From: Embleya sp045207655 | Lineage (GTDB): Bacteria; Actinomycetota; Actinomycetes; Streptomycetales; Streptomycetaceae | Length of the DNA stretch: 64,000 bases | Assembly (NCBI RefSeq): GCF_045207655.1 | Contig: NZ_CP108784.1 | Location: 4,836,001-4,900,000, forward strand | Reading direction: 5' to 3' | Part shown: piece after piece, positions 8,063 through 16,023 of the stretch | Position numbering within the stretch: the first letter of the stretch is position 1 | Layout: every line of letters begins with the position of its first letter | Notes under the pieces: model-generated | Databases searched by the model: none | Seen by the model: the letters and a program-made list of their open reading frames with translations, nothing else | Told to the model about the DNA's origin: nothing | Translations under genes and position numbers: made by a program

Positions 8063-8305
8063 ATGTGGGTGTCACGGTTCTCCGATCGCGGTGTGCACGA
8101 CCACGTCGTCCTCGACGAGATCGAACTCTACGGCGACCTGATGATCGCGGCGTCGGCGAGCGAGGGTCCGCTGACGCAGGCTCAGATCGACGCCGTGCTC
8201 GGGCTGGTCGGCGGCTGGGGGACGGCGACCCACACCCGGGCCGGCCCCCGTCGCCGCGGCCTCAGGAGCGCACCAGGCGTGCGATCGCCTGGGACGCCTC
8301 CTTGA
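8063..8305 (+). CDS. small conserved actinobacterial protein, unknown function
   Basis: An 80-codon frame starts at ATG 8063 after a strong GAGGAGG. The core VHDHVVLDEIELYGDLMIAA and the following ASEGPLTQAQIDAVLG are acidic and helical. They resemble short conserved hypothetical proteins I recall from Streptomyces, so the first 55 residues look real. The last 25 residues are arginine- and proline-rich, and the frame runs 44 bases into the 3' end of the convergent csoR gene. This suggests the ancestral stop was lost or that a frameshift extends the tail. No function can be proposed. Confidence 0.6.
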   Translation: MWVSRFSDRGVHDHVVLDEIELYGDLMIAASASEGPLTQAQIDAVLGLVGGWGTATHTRAGPRRRGLRSAPGVRSPGTPP

Positions 8306-8600
8306 CCTTTTCGTCCGCTTCCGGTCCGCCCTTTTCCACCGCGTTCGCGACGCAGTGGCCCAGATGTTCCTCCAGCAGACTCAGCGCGAACGACTGGAGC
8401 GCCTTGGTCGCCGCGGAGACCTGCGTCAGGATGTCGATGCAGTACTCGTCCTCGGAGACCATCCGCTGCAACCCGCGGATCTGTCCCTCGACCCGGCGCA
8501 GTCGCTTGAGGTGCTCGTCCTTGCGCCCGCTGTAGCCGTGCCCGTGCCCCGATGCGCCGTGCGTCGCCGTCGTCTCCGGCGCCTGCGGATCCTGTTCCAC
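8262..8600 (-). CDS. csoR: CsoR/FrmR-family copper-sensing repressor
   Basis: The 112-residue four-helix repressor has Cys54, His79 and Cys83, separated by exactly 24 and 3 residues, which is the CsoR Cu(I) triad. The core begins LKRLRRVEGQIRGLQRMV. The family releases DNA when Cu(I) binds, derepressing copper export. The N-terminus carries a short His/Gly stretch (HGASGHGHG). I chose GTG 8600, with GGGAGA 7-8 bases before it; in-frame ATG 8642 and TTG 8672 would add residues unlike the family. A G/C-tract operator lies 76 bases upstream, so it is probably autoregulated. No copper ATPase or CopZ is seen in the window. Confidence 0.9.
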   Translation of the reverse strand: MEQDPQAPETTATHGASGHGHGYSGRKDEHLKRLRRVEGQIRGLQRMVSEDEYCIDILTQVSAATKALQSFALSLLEEHLGHCVANAVEKGGPEADEKVKEASQAIARLVRS

Positions 8601-8675
8601 CGTCGTCTCCCGTATCTCTGTGGCCGTTCCCCACGTGTCCATGGCCCGATCGGGCGACCGTCCACGTTCCAAATT

Positions 8676-8690
8676 TACCCCCGGGGGGTA
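8676..8690. promoter_or_regulatory. CsoR-type operator
   Basis: TACCCCCGGGGGGTA is a near-perfect palindrome of the kind bound by CsoR (family consensus TACCC...GGGTA). It sits upstream of the csoR start on the divergent side, within AT-rich flanks (AAATT, TATA) that could hold the promoter. This fits autorepression. Confidence 0.8.
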
Positions 8691-9037
8691 TATCCGGCAA
8701 GCATTCGATCACGCGCCGACGGCGTCGCCCGCACCCGCCGACCCGATCCGCCGGCGTTCATGCCGAATCGCCGATTCCGGTTCGTGTGATGTGGGCGACA
8801 TGGATCGAGCGTAGGCCGCTCTGTCCTTCGACGGGTGCCCGGACCCATACTCTGGCCGTGTGACGGGCGCCATGGGCGGCGGAACGGGCGGTTCCGCATG
8901 CCCGTTCGTCGCTGTGTGCGCGCGTCTCATTACCGCCGGGTACGGTCGGGGTCCGCGTCGGCTCCCCGGTTTGTGTGCGGCACCGCCGGAGCGCCTAGCA
9001 TCGACGCCGACCACTTTCATTATCCCGGAGACCTCAA
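8691..9037. other. gene-free region upstream of the DUF47-pit operon, with two alternative hairpins
   Basis: No convincing gene is found in these 347 bases. At 8879-8907 there are two mutually exclusive stem-loops. GCGGAAC (8879-8885) can pair with GTTCCGC (8891-8897), or GAACGGGC (8882-8889) can pair with GCCCGTTC (8900-8907). They would fold in a leader RNA for the downstream DUF47-pit genes. A TAGCAT box near 8997-9002 is a possible -10 about 35 bases before the DUF47 start. Confidence 0.45.
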
Positions 9038-9658
9038 GTGCGATTGCGTCTGACCCCCAGGGAGACGAGCTTCTACGACATGTTCGCCGCAGCGGCGAGC
9101 AACCTGGTCACCGCATCCAAGCTCCTCACGGAGTTGCTCGGCGCAGAGGTCTCCGCTCGTCCGGAGATTGCCGAACGGATGCGCGCGGCCGAGCATGCCG
9201 GTGACGACACCACGCATGCGATCATGCGCCAGCTCAACGCCTCCTTCATCACGCCGTTCGACCGTGAGGACATCTACGCCCTCGCGTCGCAACTGGACGA
9301 CGTCATGGACTACATGGAAGAGGCCGTCGACCTGGTCGTGCTGTACCAGCTCGACGAACTCCCCCCGCAGGTCGCGGACCAGATCGAGGTGCTGGTGCGG
9401 GCCTCGGAGCTGACCGCCGAGGCGATGCCCCGGCTGCGCACGATGAAGGACCTGACCGAGTACTGGATCGAGATCAACCGGCTCGAGAACCAGGCCGACC
9501 AGATCCACCGCAAGCTCTTGGCGCACCTGTTCAGCGGTGCGTACGACGCGCTGACGGTGCTCAAGCTCAAGGGCATCGTCGACGTCCTCGAAGAGGCCGC
9601 GGACGGGTTCGAGCACGTGGCGAACACGGTCGAGACGATCGCCGTCAAGGAGTCCTGA
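9038..9658 (+). CDS. DUF47 (PhoU-like) accessory protein of phosphate transporter Pit
   Basis: The 206-residue, almost entirely helical and acidic protein matches the DUF47 family (MRLRLTPRETSFYDMF start; repeated E/DxxxD-type motifs such as EHAGDD and QLDDVMDYMEEAVD). These proteins resemble PhoU, bind metal, and are encoded beside low-affinity phosphate transporters whose activity they are thought to modulate. The GTG start at 9038 follows GGAGACC. Four bases separate its stop from pit, so they form one transcript. It is the only PhoU-like protein I found in this window. Confidence 0.92.
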   Translation: MRLRLTPRETSFYDMFAAAASNLVTASKLLTELLGAEVSARPEIAERMRAAEHAGDDTTHAIMRQLNASFITPFDREDIYALASQLDDVMDYMEEAVDLVVLYQLDELPPQVADQIEVLVRASELTAEAMPRLRTMKDLTEYWIEINRLENQADQIHRKLLAHLFSGAYDALTVLKLKGIVDVLEEAADGFEHVANTVETIAVKES

Positions 9659-9662
9659 CCCA

Positions 9663-10658
9663 GTGGAACTCACTGGTCTGATCATCGTCATCGGCGTCGC
9701 GCTCTTCTTCACCTACACCAACGGCTTCCACGACTCGGCCAACGCCATCGCGACCTCGGTGTCCACCCGGGCACTGACTCCGCGCGCGGCCCTGGCCATG
9801 GCCGCGGTGATGAACCTCGCGGGTGCCTTCCTCGGCGAAGGCGTCGCCAAGACCGTCAGCGAAGGGCTGATCGCCACCCCCGAAGGTGATCAAGGTCTGA
9901 TCATCCTGTTCGCGGCGCTGGTCGGCGCGATCTTCTGGAACCTGCTGACCTGGTACTTCGGGCTGCCCTCGTCCTCGTCGCACGCGTTGTTCGGTGGCCT
10001 GGTCGGCGCCGCGCTCGCGGGCTCCAGCACCGTCTACTGGAGCGGGGTGATCGACAAAGTCGTCATCCCGATGTTCCTGTCGCCGGTGGTCGGCCTGGTC
10101 GCCGGCTACCTGGTGATGGTCGGGATCATCTGGCTGTTCCGTAAGTCCAACCCGCACAAGGCCAAGCGCGGGTTCCGGCTGGCGCAGACCGTCTCGGCCG
10201 CCGGCATGGCGCTCGGGCACGGCATCCAGGACGCCCAGAAGACGATGGGCATCGTGGTGATGGCGCTGGTGATCAGCGGTCATCAGCAGGGCGACGGCAT
10301 TCCGGTGTGGGTCAAGCTCGCCTGCGCCATCACGCTCTCGCTGGGCACCTACGCGGGCGGGTGGCGGATCATGCGCACGCTCGGCCGCAAGATCATCGAG
10401 CTGGACCCGCCGCAGGGCTTCGCGGCCGAGACCACGGCCGCCTCGATCCTGTACACCACGGCCTACGTCTTCAAGGCGCCGATCTCCACCACGCACATCA
10501 TCACCTCGGCGATCATGGGCGTGGGCGCGACCAAGCGGGTCAAGGCGGTGCGCTGGGGCGTCGCCAAGAACATCCTGATCGGCTGGTTCACCACGATGCC
10601 GGCCGCCGGCCTGGTCGCGGCCTGCGTGTACTGGATCACCCACCTGATCGTGGGCTGA
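9663..10658 (+). CDS. pit: low-affinity inorganic phosphate transporter
   Basis: A 331-residue PHO4/Pit permease with the two inverted family repeats: TNGFHDSANAIATSVSTRA near residue 20 and GHGIQDAQKTMG near 185, plus LPSSSSHALFGG and STTHIITSAIMG, which form the phosphate path. It imports phosphate with a proton or as a metal-phosphate complex. The length is typical of the short actinobacterial Pit group. It follows the DUF47 gene by four bases and is convergent with pstB; a strong hairpin separates them. Confidence 0.95.
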   Translation: MELTGLIIVIGVALFFTYTNGFHDSANAIATSVSTRALTPRAALAMAAVMNLAGAFLGEGVAKTVSEGLIATPEGDQGLIILFAALVGAIFWNLLTWYFGLPSSSSHALFGGLVGAALAGSSTVYWSGVIDKVVIPMFLSPVVGLVAGYLVMVGIIWLFRKSNPHKAKRGFRLAQTVSAAGMALGHGIQDAQKTMGIVVMALVISGHQQGDGIPVWVKLACAITLSLGTYAGGWRIMRTLGRKIIELDPPQGFAAETTAASILYTTAYVFKAPISTTHIITSAIMGVGATKRVKAVRWGVAKNILIGWFTTMPAAGLVAACVYWITHLIVG

Positions 10659-10728
10659 TCCGCGGACCGTGTGCCGCGTACGCGACGCAGGACGTACGGG
10701 GTAGCCGGCCCGAAGGCGACATATCGAA

Positions 10729-10766
10729 CGAGAGGGTCCACACCCGTCCCGGTGTGGGCCCTCTCG
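10729..10766. terminator. bidirectional terminator between pit and pstB
   Basis: A 16-bp stem with one G.T pair: positions 10729-10744 pair with 10751-10766 around a 6-base loop (CGTCCC). It lies between the convergent ends of pit and pstB and can fold on either transcript. There is no long U-tract, as is usual in GC-rich actinobacteria. Confidence 0.85.
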
Positions 10767-10801
10767 CATGTCCATCCCGACGCCCGTCGACGCTTCGACC
10801 G

Positions 10802-11578
10802 TCAGCCGAACCGGCCGGCGATGTAGTCCGCCGTGGATTCCTGGGTCGGTGCGGAGAAGATCGTCTCGGTGTCGCCGATCTCCACCAGGCGACCGGGCTG
10901 ACCCGGGCCGGCGAGGTTGAAGAACGCGGTCTTGTCCGAGACGCGCGCGGCCTGCTGCATGTTGTGGGTCACGATGACGATCGTGTACCGCTCCTTGAGC
11001 AGCGCGATCAGGTCCTCGATCGCGAGCGTGGAGATCGGGTCGAGCGCCGAGCACGGCTCGTCCATCAGCAACACCTGCGGCTCGACCGCGATCGCGCGGG
11101 CGATGCACAGTCGCTGCTGCTGGCCGCCGGACAGGCCCGCGCCGGGCTTGTTCAGCCGGTCCTTGACCTCGGTCCACAGGTTCGCGCCGCGCAGCGAGCG
11201 CTCGACGATCGCGTCCAGGTCGCCCTTGCGCTTGATGCCCGCGAGCTTGAGCCCGGCCGCGACGTTGTCGTAGATCGACATGGTCGGGAAGGGGTTGGGC
11301 CGCTGGAACACCATGCCGACCGTGCGGCGCACCGCGACCGGGTCGATCTCGCTGCCGTACAGGTCCTGCCCGTCCAGCGCGACCGAGCCGTCCACGGAGG
11401 CACCCGGGATCAGCTCGTGCATGCGGTTGAGGGTGCGGATGAAGGTGGACTTGCCGCAGCCGGAGGGACCGATGAAGGCCGTGACCGAACGCGGCTCCAT
11501 GGTCATCGAGATGTCCTCGACGGCCTTGTGCGAGCCGTAGTAGGCGTTGAGTCCGGAAACTTCGATGCGCTTGGTCAT
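10802..11578 (-). CDS. pstB: phosphate ABC transporter ATP-binding protein
   Basis: The 258-residue ATPase has Walker A GPSGCGKST, signature LSGGQQQRLCIARAIA, Walker B VLLMDEPCSALDPIS and H-loop VTHNMQQA, with the PstB-specific TLNRMHEL and FQRPNPFPTMSIYDNV. It powers high-affinity phosphate uptake with PstA, PstC and PstS. I chose ATG 11578, which gives the usual MTKRIEVSGLNAYYG start and has GGCAGGA upstream. An in-frame ATG at 11644 overlaps the pstA stop as ATGA and would add a 22-residue Arg/Asp-rich leader, so some initiation there is possible. Confidence 0.95.
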   Translation of the reverse strand: MTKRIEVSGLNAYYGSHKAVEDISMTMEPRSVTAFIGPSGCGKSTFIRTLNRMHELIPGASVDGSVALDGQDLYGSEIDPVAVRRTVGMVFQRPNPFPTMSIYDNVAAGLKLAGIKRKGDLDAIVERSLRGANLWTEVKDRLNKPGAGLSGGQQQRLCIARAIAVEPQVLLMDEPCSALDPISTLAIEDLIALLKERYTIVIVTHNMQQAARVSDKTAFFNLAGPGQPGRLVEIGDTETIFSAPTQESTADYIAGRFG

Positions 11579-11640
11579 TCCTGCCTCGGAATCGGTGCGG
11601 TTGTCGGTGCCGCGGTCGGCCGGTCGGGTCGTCAGGGACT

Positions 11641-12747
11641 TCATCGGCCCCCCTTCGGGGCCTTCCAGCGGGCGATCAACCGCGCCGCCAGGTTCAGGAT
11701 CATGACGATCAGGATCAGCGTCAGCGCGGCGGCCCAGGCCCGCTCCTCGGCGAACTGGTTGCCCGCGTGGTTCTGGTCGAAGACGTACAGCGGCAGCGCC
11801 GACTGCCAGCCCGAGAACGGGTCGGTGTTGATCGACTGGGTGAGTCCGACCAGCAGCAGCAGCGGCGCGGTCTCGCCGATGACCCGGGCGATCGAGAGCA
11901 TGACGCCGGTGACGATGCCGCCGAACGCGGTGGGCAGCACGACCTTGAGCACGGTGCGCCACTTCGGGATGCCCAGCGCCAGGCTGGCCTCGCGCAGTTC
12001 GTTCGGGACCAGCTTGAGCATCTCCTCGGCGGAGCGCACCACCGTCGGCAACATCAGGATCATCAGCGCCAGCGACCCGGCGAAGCCGGACGCCTCGAAG
12101 CCCAGCATCATGATCCAGAAGGCGTAGATGAACAGACCCGCGACGATCGAGGGCAGCCCGGTCATCACGTCCACGAAGAACGTCACCGTCTTGGCCAGCC
12201 GGCCGCGCCCGTACTCGACCAGGTAGATCGCGGTGAGCAGCCCGATCGGGACCGCGATCAGGGTGGCCAGGCCGACCTGCTCCAGGGTGCCGATGATCGC
12301 GTGGTAGACGCCGCCGGTGTCGTCCCGGGCGCCCACGCCGCGCATCGAGTGGGACAGGAAGTACGGGGTCAGCTTGTCCCAGCCGCGCTGGATCGTGTAG
12401 CCGAGCAGCGAGATCAGGGGCAGTACGGCGAGCACGAACGCGGTGGAGATCAGGCTCGTGGCGAACCGGTCCCGGGCCCGACGGCTGTCCTCGTAGCGCC
12501 AGGAGACGGCCGAGAGGGCGACGATGAAGGCCACACCCGCGAGGAAGACCGCGAGGGCCCAGTTGTCCAGGACCAGCTTCAGCACGACCGTCAGCGCCAC
12601 GCCGCCGCCCGCGATCGCCCACGGCACCGAGCGCGGGAGGGTCCGGCGGGTCAGCGAGGCCGCGCGCGGATCCGGCAGACCACCGGCCTTCTCCACCGCG
12701 TCCGAACCGATGCCCGGGCGCTTGTCGCCCGTGTCGAGGACGGTCAT
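11641..12747 (-). CDS. pstA: phosphate ABC transporter permease PstA
   Basis: A 368-residue permease. The first 40 residues are hydrophilic, followed by about seven membrane segments and the BPD_transp_1 EAA loop (RSAEEMLKLVPNELREASLALGIPKWRT, near 260-290), which contacts PstB. SLLGYTIQRGWDKLTPYF and GVYHAIIGTLEQVGLATLIAVPIG are typical PstA. The ATG overlaps the pstC stop as ATGA. It is longer than most PstA proteins because of the N-terminal extension and an extra hydrophobic hairpin. Confidence 0.95.
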   Translation of the reverse strand: MTVLDTGDKRPGIGSDAVEKAGGLPDPRAASLTRRTLPRSVPWAIAGGGVALTVVLKLVLDNWALAVFLAGVAFIVALSAVSWRYEDSRRARDRFATSLISTAFVLAVLPLISLLGYTIQRGWDKLTPYFLSHSMRGVGARDDTGGVYHAIIGTLEQVGLATLIAVPIGLLTAIYLVEYGRGRLAKTVTFFVDVMTGLPSIVAGLFIYAFWIMMLGFEASGFAGSLALMILMLPTVVRSAEEMLKLVPNELREASLALGIPKWRTVLKVVLPTAFGGIVTGVMLSIARVIGETAPLLLLVGLTQSINTDPFSGWQSALPLYVFDQNHAGNQFAEERAWAAALTLILIVMILNLAARLIARWKAPKGGR

Positions 12748-13739
12748 GAGTTCGCTCCAGAGAACGCCTTGCGCCGGTTGATGACGACGCGCGCGGCGCC
12801 GTTGACGAGCAGCGTCATGACGAACAGGACCAGGCCCGAGGCGATCAACGCACCGCGACCGATGTCGTTGGACTCACCGAACTGGTTCGCGATGTTCGCC
12901 GCGATCGTGTTGTTGCCCGGGTCCAGGATGTGCACCGAGACCACGAAGCTGGGGGAGAGCACCATCGCCACCGCGATGGTCTCGCCGACCGCCCGGCCCA
13001 GGCCGAGCATCGAGGCGCTGATGATGCCGGGCTTGCCGTAGGGCAGCACCGCGACCCGGATCATCTCCCAACGGGTCGCGCCGAGCGCGAGCGCGGCCTC
13101 CTCGTGGGCGCGAGGCACCTGGAGGAAGACCTCCCGGGTGACCGCCGCGATGATCGGCAGGATCATGATCGAGAGCACGATGCCGACGGTGAACAGGGTG
13201 CGGGCGGTGACGCCCGCCTGCTCCTTGTCGAACAGCGGGATCCAGCCGAGGTAGTCGGACAGCCACGAGTGCAGGCCGAGCAGCTTGGGGGCCAGGAAGA
13301 TGTAGCCCCACAGGCCGTAGACCACGCTGGGTACGGCGGCCAGCAGGTCGACGATGTAACCGAGTGTCTGGGCGATCCGCCGGGGAGCGTAGTGCGTGAT
13401 GAACAGCGCCACCCCCACCGCGACCGGCACCGCGATGACCATCGCGATGGTGGCGCTGACAACCGTGCCGAACACGAGGGTGACGACGCCGAAGGCGGGC
13501 TTCGCCGCGTTCGGGTCCCAACCCTGGTCGGTCAGGAAGCTGCCCTGGTTCTTCGACAGCGCGTCCGTCGCCTTGACCACGAGGAATATCGCGATCGCGG
13601 CCATGATGGCGAGCAGGCTGATGCCGGCGCCGCGGGCGGCACCGGAGAAGATCCGGTCGCCCGGCCGAACCTTGGTGCGCTTGGCCACGGGGGCCTTGCG
13701 CTCGGGTTCCGCCGGTGCGGTGGGGGTGGTGGTGGACAT
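12744..13739 (-). CDS. pstC: phosphate ABC transporter permease PstC
   Basis: The 331-residue permease begins with a charged N-terminus (MSTTTPTAPAEPERKAPVAK) and has six or so membrane segments, with the EAA motif REVFLQVPRAHEEAALALGATRWEMI. LGLGRAVGETIAVAMVL is diagnostic of PstC. The start at ATG 13739 has GGAGAGA directly upstream. It lies 37 bases downstream of pstS, so pstS-C-A-B is a single operon read leftward, driven from the PHO-box region upstream of pstS. Confidence 0.95.
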   Translation of the reverse strand: MSTTTPTAPAEPERKAPVAKRTKVRPGDRIFSGAARGAGISLLAIMAAIAIFLVVKATDALSKNQGSFLTDQGWDPNAAKPAFGVVTLVFGTVVSATIAMVIAVPVAVGVALFITHYAPRRIAQTLGYIVDLLAAVPSVVYGLWGYIFLAPKLLGLHSWLSDYLGWIPLFDKEQAGVTARTLFTVGIVLSIMILPIIAAVTREVFLQVPRAHEEAALALGATRWEMIRVAVLPYGKPGIISASMLGLGRAVGETIAVAMVLSPSFVVSVHILDPGNNTIAANIANQFGESNDIGRGALIASGLVLFVMTLLVNGAARVVINRRKAFSGANS

Positions 13740-13776
13740 CTCTCTCCGTACGAGTCGGTCGCTCAGCGGGCTCGGA

Positions 13777-14922
13777 CTAGGACAGACCGGCCACGGCGGC
13801 GCGGACCTTTTCCGCGATCGTCGTCGGGAGCGGCGCGTAGCCGATGCCCGCGAGGACCTTCTGGCCTTCGGCGCTGGAGGTGTAGTTGAGGAAGGACTTG
13901 AGCAGCGGCAGCTTGTCCGCCGGGGTGCCCTTCTCACAGACGATCTCGTAGGTGACCAGGATGATCGGGTAGGCGCCCTCGGCCTTGGTCGCGTAGTCGA
14001 CGGTCAGCTTCAGGTCGTTGCCCTGACCGGCGATCTTCGCGGCCTCGACGGCCTTGCCCGCGGCCTCGGGGGTGAGCTTGACCGGAGCCGACGCGCCCGT
14101 GTTGATCTGCGCGATGCCCAGGCCGGAGTTCTCCGCGAAGGACTGCTCCATGTAGCTGATGCCGCCCTGCGTCTGCTTGACGATCGACGCGACACCCTCG
14201 CTGCCCTTGGCGCCCTGGCCGCCCGGGGCCTTCCAGTCCTGCGCGGCGTCGAAGGTCCAGTCGGCGGGGGCCGCGGCCTTGAGGTACTTGGTGAAGTTCT
14301 CGGTGGTGCCGGACGCCTCGGACCGGTGCACGGTCTGGATCGGGGTCGACGGCAGCTGCGCGTTCGGGTTCAGCGCCTTGATCTCGGCGGCGTCCCACTT
14401 GGTGATCTTGCCGTTGAAGATGCCCGCGATCGTCTTCGCGTCCAGGACCAGGTCCTTGACGCCGGAGACGTTGTACGCCACCGCGATCGGGCCGGTCACC
14501 ATCGGCAGGTTGATCGCCTGGCCGGGAGCGCACGCGGCGCCGGCCTTGGCGACCTCTTCCGGCTTGAGCGCCGAGTCGGAGCCGGCGAAGGTGACCTGCT
14601 TGTCGAAGAACGACTGGCGGCCGGCGCCCGAGCCCGAGCCCGCGTAGTCGATCGAGGCGCCCGAGCACTTGGCCTGGTAGGCCTTGATCCACTCGTCCAG
14701 CGCGTTCTTCTGGGCGCTGGAGCCGGCGCCGGCGATCTTGCCCGTACCGCAGTCACCCTTGGGCGCCTCGGCGCCGGGGGCGGAGGCCGCCTTCGTCGAC
14801 GACTTGTTGTCGTCCCCCGAGCTGTTGTCGTCGGAGCCGCACGCGGCCAGCGTGAGCGCGCCGGCGAGTGCCAGGCCGGTGAAGCCGATACCGCGACGGA
14901 CACTGCGGGGCCGAATGGTCAC
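13777..14922 (-). CDS. pstS: phosphate-binding lipoprotein
   Basis: A 381-residue periplasmic-type binding protein anchored by lipid at Cys28 (signal ending GALTLAAC). Phosphate-contact motifs are present: GAGSSAQ near the N-terminus, SGSGAGRQSF, and RSEASGTTENFTKYL. The GTG start at 14922 follows GGGAG; an upstream in-frame start would add 21 charged residues before the signal. It captures phosphate outside the membrane for PstCAB. Two or three PHO-box-like elements lie within 270 bases upstream, so strong induction by PhoP at low phosphate is expected. Confidence 0.96.
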   Translation of the reverse strand: MTIRPRSVRRGIGFTGLALAGALTLAACGSDDNSSGDDNKSSTKAASAPGAEAPKGDCGTGKIAGAGSSAQKNALDEWIKAYQAKCSGASIDYAGSGSGAGRQSFFDKQVTFAGSDSALKPEEVAKAGAACAPGQAINLPMVTGPIAVAYNVSGVKDLVLDAKTIAGIFNGKITKWDAAEIKALNPNAQLPSTPIQTVHRSEASGTTENFTKYLKAAAPADWTFDAAQDWKAPGGQGAKGSEGVASIVKQTQGGISYMEQSFAENSGLGIAQINTGASAPVKLTPEAAGKAVEAAKIAGQGNDLKLTVDYATKAEGAYPIILVTYEIVCEKGTPADKLPLLKSFLNYTSSAEGQKVLAGIGYAPLPTTIAEKVRAAVAGLS

Positions 14923-15019
14923 GGCGCTCCCTTTCGATCGAACTCGACTCGTGGTGCGACGACCCGAACGGTCGCCGTCATCCATGAAGTTAGGCCGTGA
15001 GAATGAAGCGATCCGCCGC

Positions 15020-15041
15020 GCAAAGTGAACCGAGGGTGAAC
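15020..15041 (-). promoter_or_regulatory. PHO box upstream of pstS
   Basis: On the minus strand two adjacent 11-bp units read GTTCACCCTCG (15041-15031) and GTTCACTTTGC (15030-15020). They match the Streptomyces PhoP direct-repeat consensus (GTTCA followed by a pyrimidine-rich part) very well. The box is about 100 bases upstream of the pstS start and points in its direction. Confidence 0.85.
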
Positions 15042-15142
15042 TTGAACGGTCGAGTCAGATAAGCCGACCGCTGGATGAATTGTCCGCTCATGTAGCCATT
15101 TACTGCCCGCGAACTGGGCCTTTGTCGCGCACGGCGAATCTC

Positions 15143-15164
15143 GTTCACCCGCTGTTCAGATGCC
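15143..15164 (+). promoter_or_regulatory. second PHO-box-like repeat, opposite orientation
   Basis: GTTCACCCGCT (15143-15153) and GTTCAGATGCC (15154-15164) form another pair of 11-bp units on the plus strand. A further minus-strand pair, GTTCACGGAAC (15186-15176) then GTCACCCGGCG (15175-15165), adjoins it. The only promoter to the left is that of pstS; to the right lies the 3' end of the Nudix gene. These may be distal PhoP sites. Confidence 0.6.
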
Positions 15165-15210
15165 CGCCGGGTGACGTTCCGTGAACCGTGATCACGACTT
15201 GACCGAATGC

Positions 15211-16023
15211 TCAGCTCCCCGTCGGGTAGGGGGCGTACCGGCCCATGGCCACCACACGGCCCGCCCACGCGTGCAGCACGGCGAACTCCCCGGGCAGCAG
15301 GGGCTCGGCGGCCAGCCGGGTGGCGGTCATCCCGGGAGCGGCGCCGGGCAGGTCCGGAACGGGCGCGCACAGCAGTGTGGGCCGGCCGCCGCGCAGCGCG
15401 TCGGCCACCGAGCACGCGGTCGAGCGCACCCGCGCGCCCACCGCCGCGACATACGGCGCCACCGTCGCCACCGCGGCCGGCGTCGTGGCGCCGTACACCT
15501 CGACCGGACCGAACGCGGCGAGCATCGGCACCAGGTCCCGCGCGTACGCCGGTCCCGCGCGCAACACCAGCACCGGGACCGTCGCGGGCGGCGGTCCGGA
15601 GCGAAACGCGTCGGTCAGCGACGCGGTGTAGTCCGGGGTCCCGGACAGCTTCGCGGCCTCCTCCGGCGGGCCCCACCACATCCGGTCCACCTCCGGATTG
15701 GCGGCGAACTCGCCGGCGACCGCCTCGGCGACCCAGTAGCGGTTGATCTTGAGGCGATCGCGCGAGTGCATCGGATAGCTGAGCACGCCCAACTCGCGTC
15801 CCAGGATCGCCCGATAACCGGTCTCCTCGGCGATCTCGCGCACGGCGGCCACCACCGCGGGCTCGCCGGACTCCAGCTTGCCCTTCGGGAAGGACCAGTC
15901 GTCGTAGCGCGGCCGATGCACCAACCCGACCTCCACGCCGTCCCCGGCCCGGCGCCACAACACGCCGCCCGCGGCGAGCACCGGGTCGCGCTCGGTGTGC
16001 GCGAGCAGAGCGGGGTCATCCAT
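15211..16023 (-). CDS. Nudix hydrolase with degenerate histidine-phosphatase domain (MutT1-like)
   Basis: The 270-residue protein has an N-terminal Nudix domain with an intact box: G48, E54, R62-E63, E66-E67, G69. It should hydrolyse a nucleoside di/triphosphate or diadenosine polyphosphate. The C-terminal half aligns in layout with the histidine-phosphatase domain of mycobacterial MutT1, but the catalytic RHG/RHA segment reads VLRAGPAYARD, without the essential histidine. The second domain is therefore probably inactive. The gene overlaps the CHAD gene by 8 bases and follows ppk and CHAD, a setting that suggests a link to polyphosphate or nucleotide turnover. Confidence 0.85.
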   Translation of the reverse strand: MDDPALLAHTERDPVLAAGGVLWRRAGDGVEVGLVHRPRYDDWSFPKGKLESGEPAVVAAVREIAEETGYRAILGRELGVLSYPMHSRDRLKINRYWVAEAVAGEFAANPEVDRMWWGPPEEAAKLSGTPDYTASLTDAFRSGPPPATVPVLVLRAGPAYARDLVPMLAAFGPVEVYGATTPAAVATVAPYVAAVGARVRSTACSVADALRGGRPTLLCAPVPDLPGAAPGMTATRLAAEPLLPGEFAVLHAWAGRVVAMGRYAPYPTGS

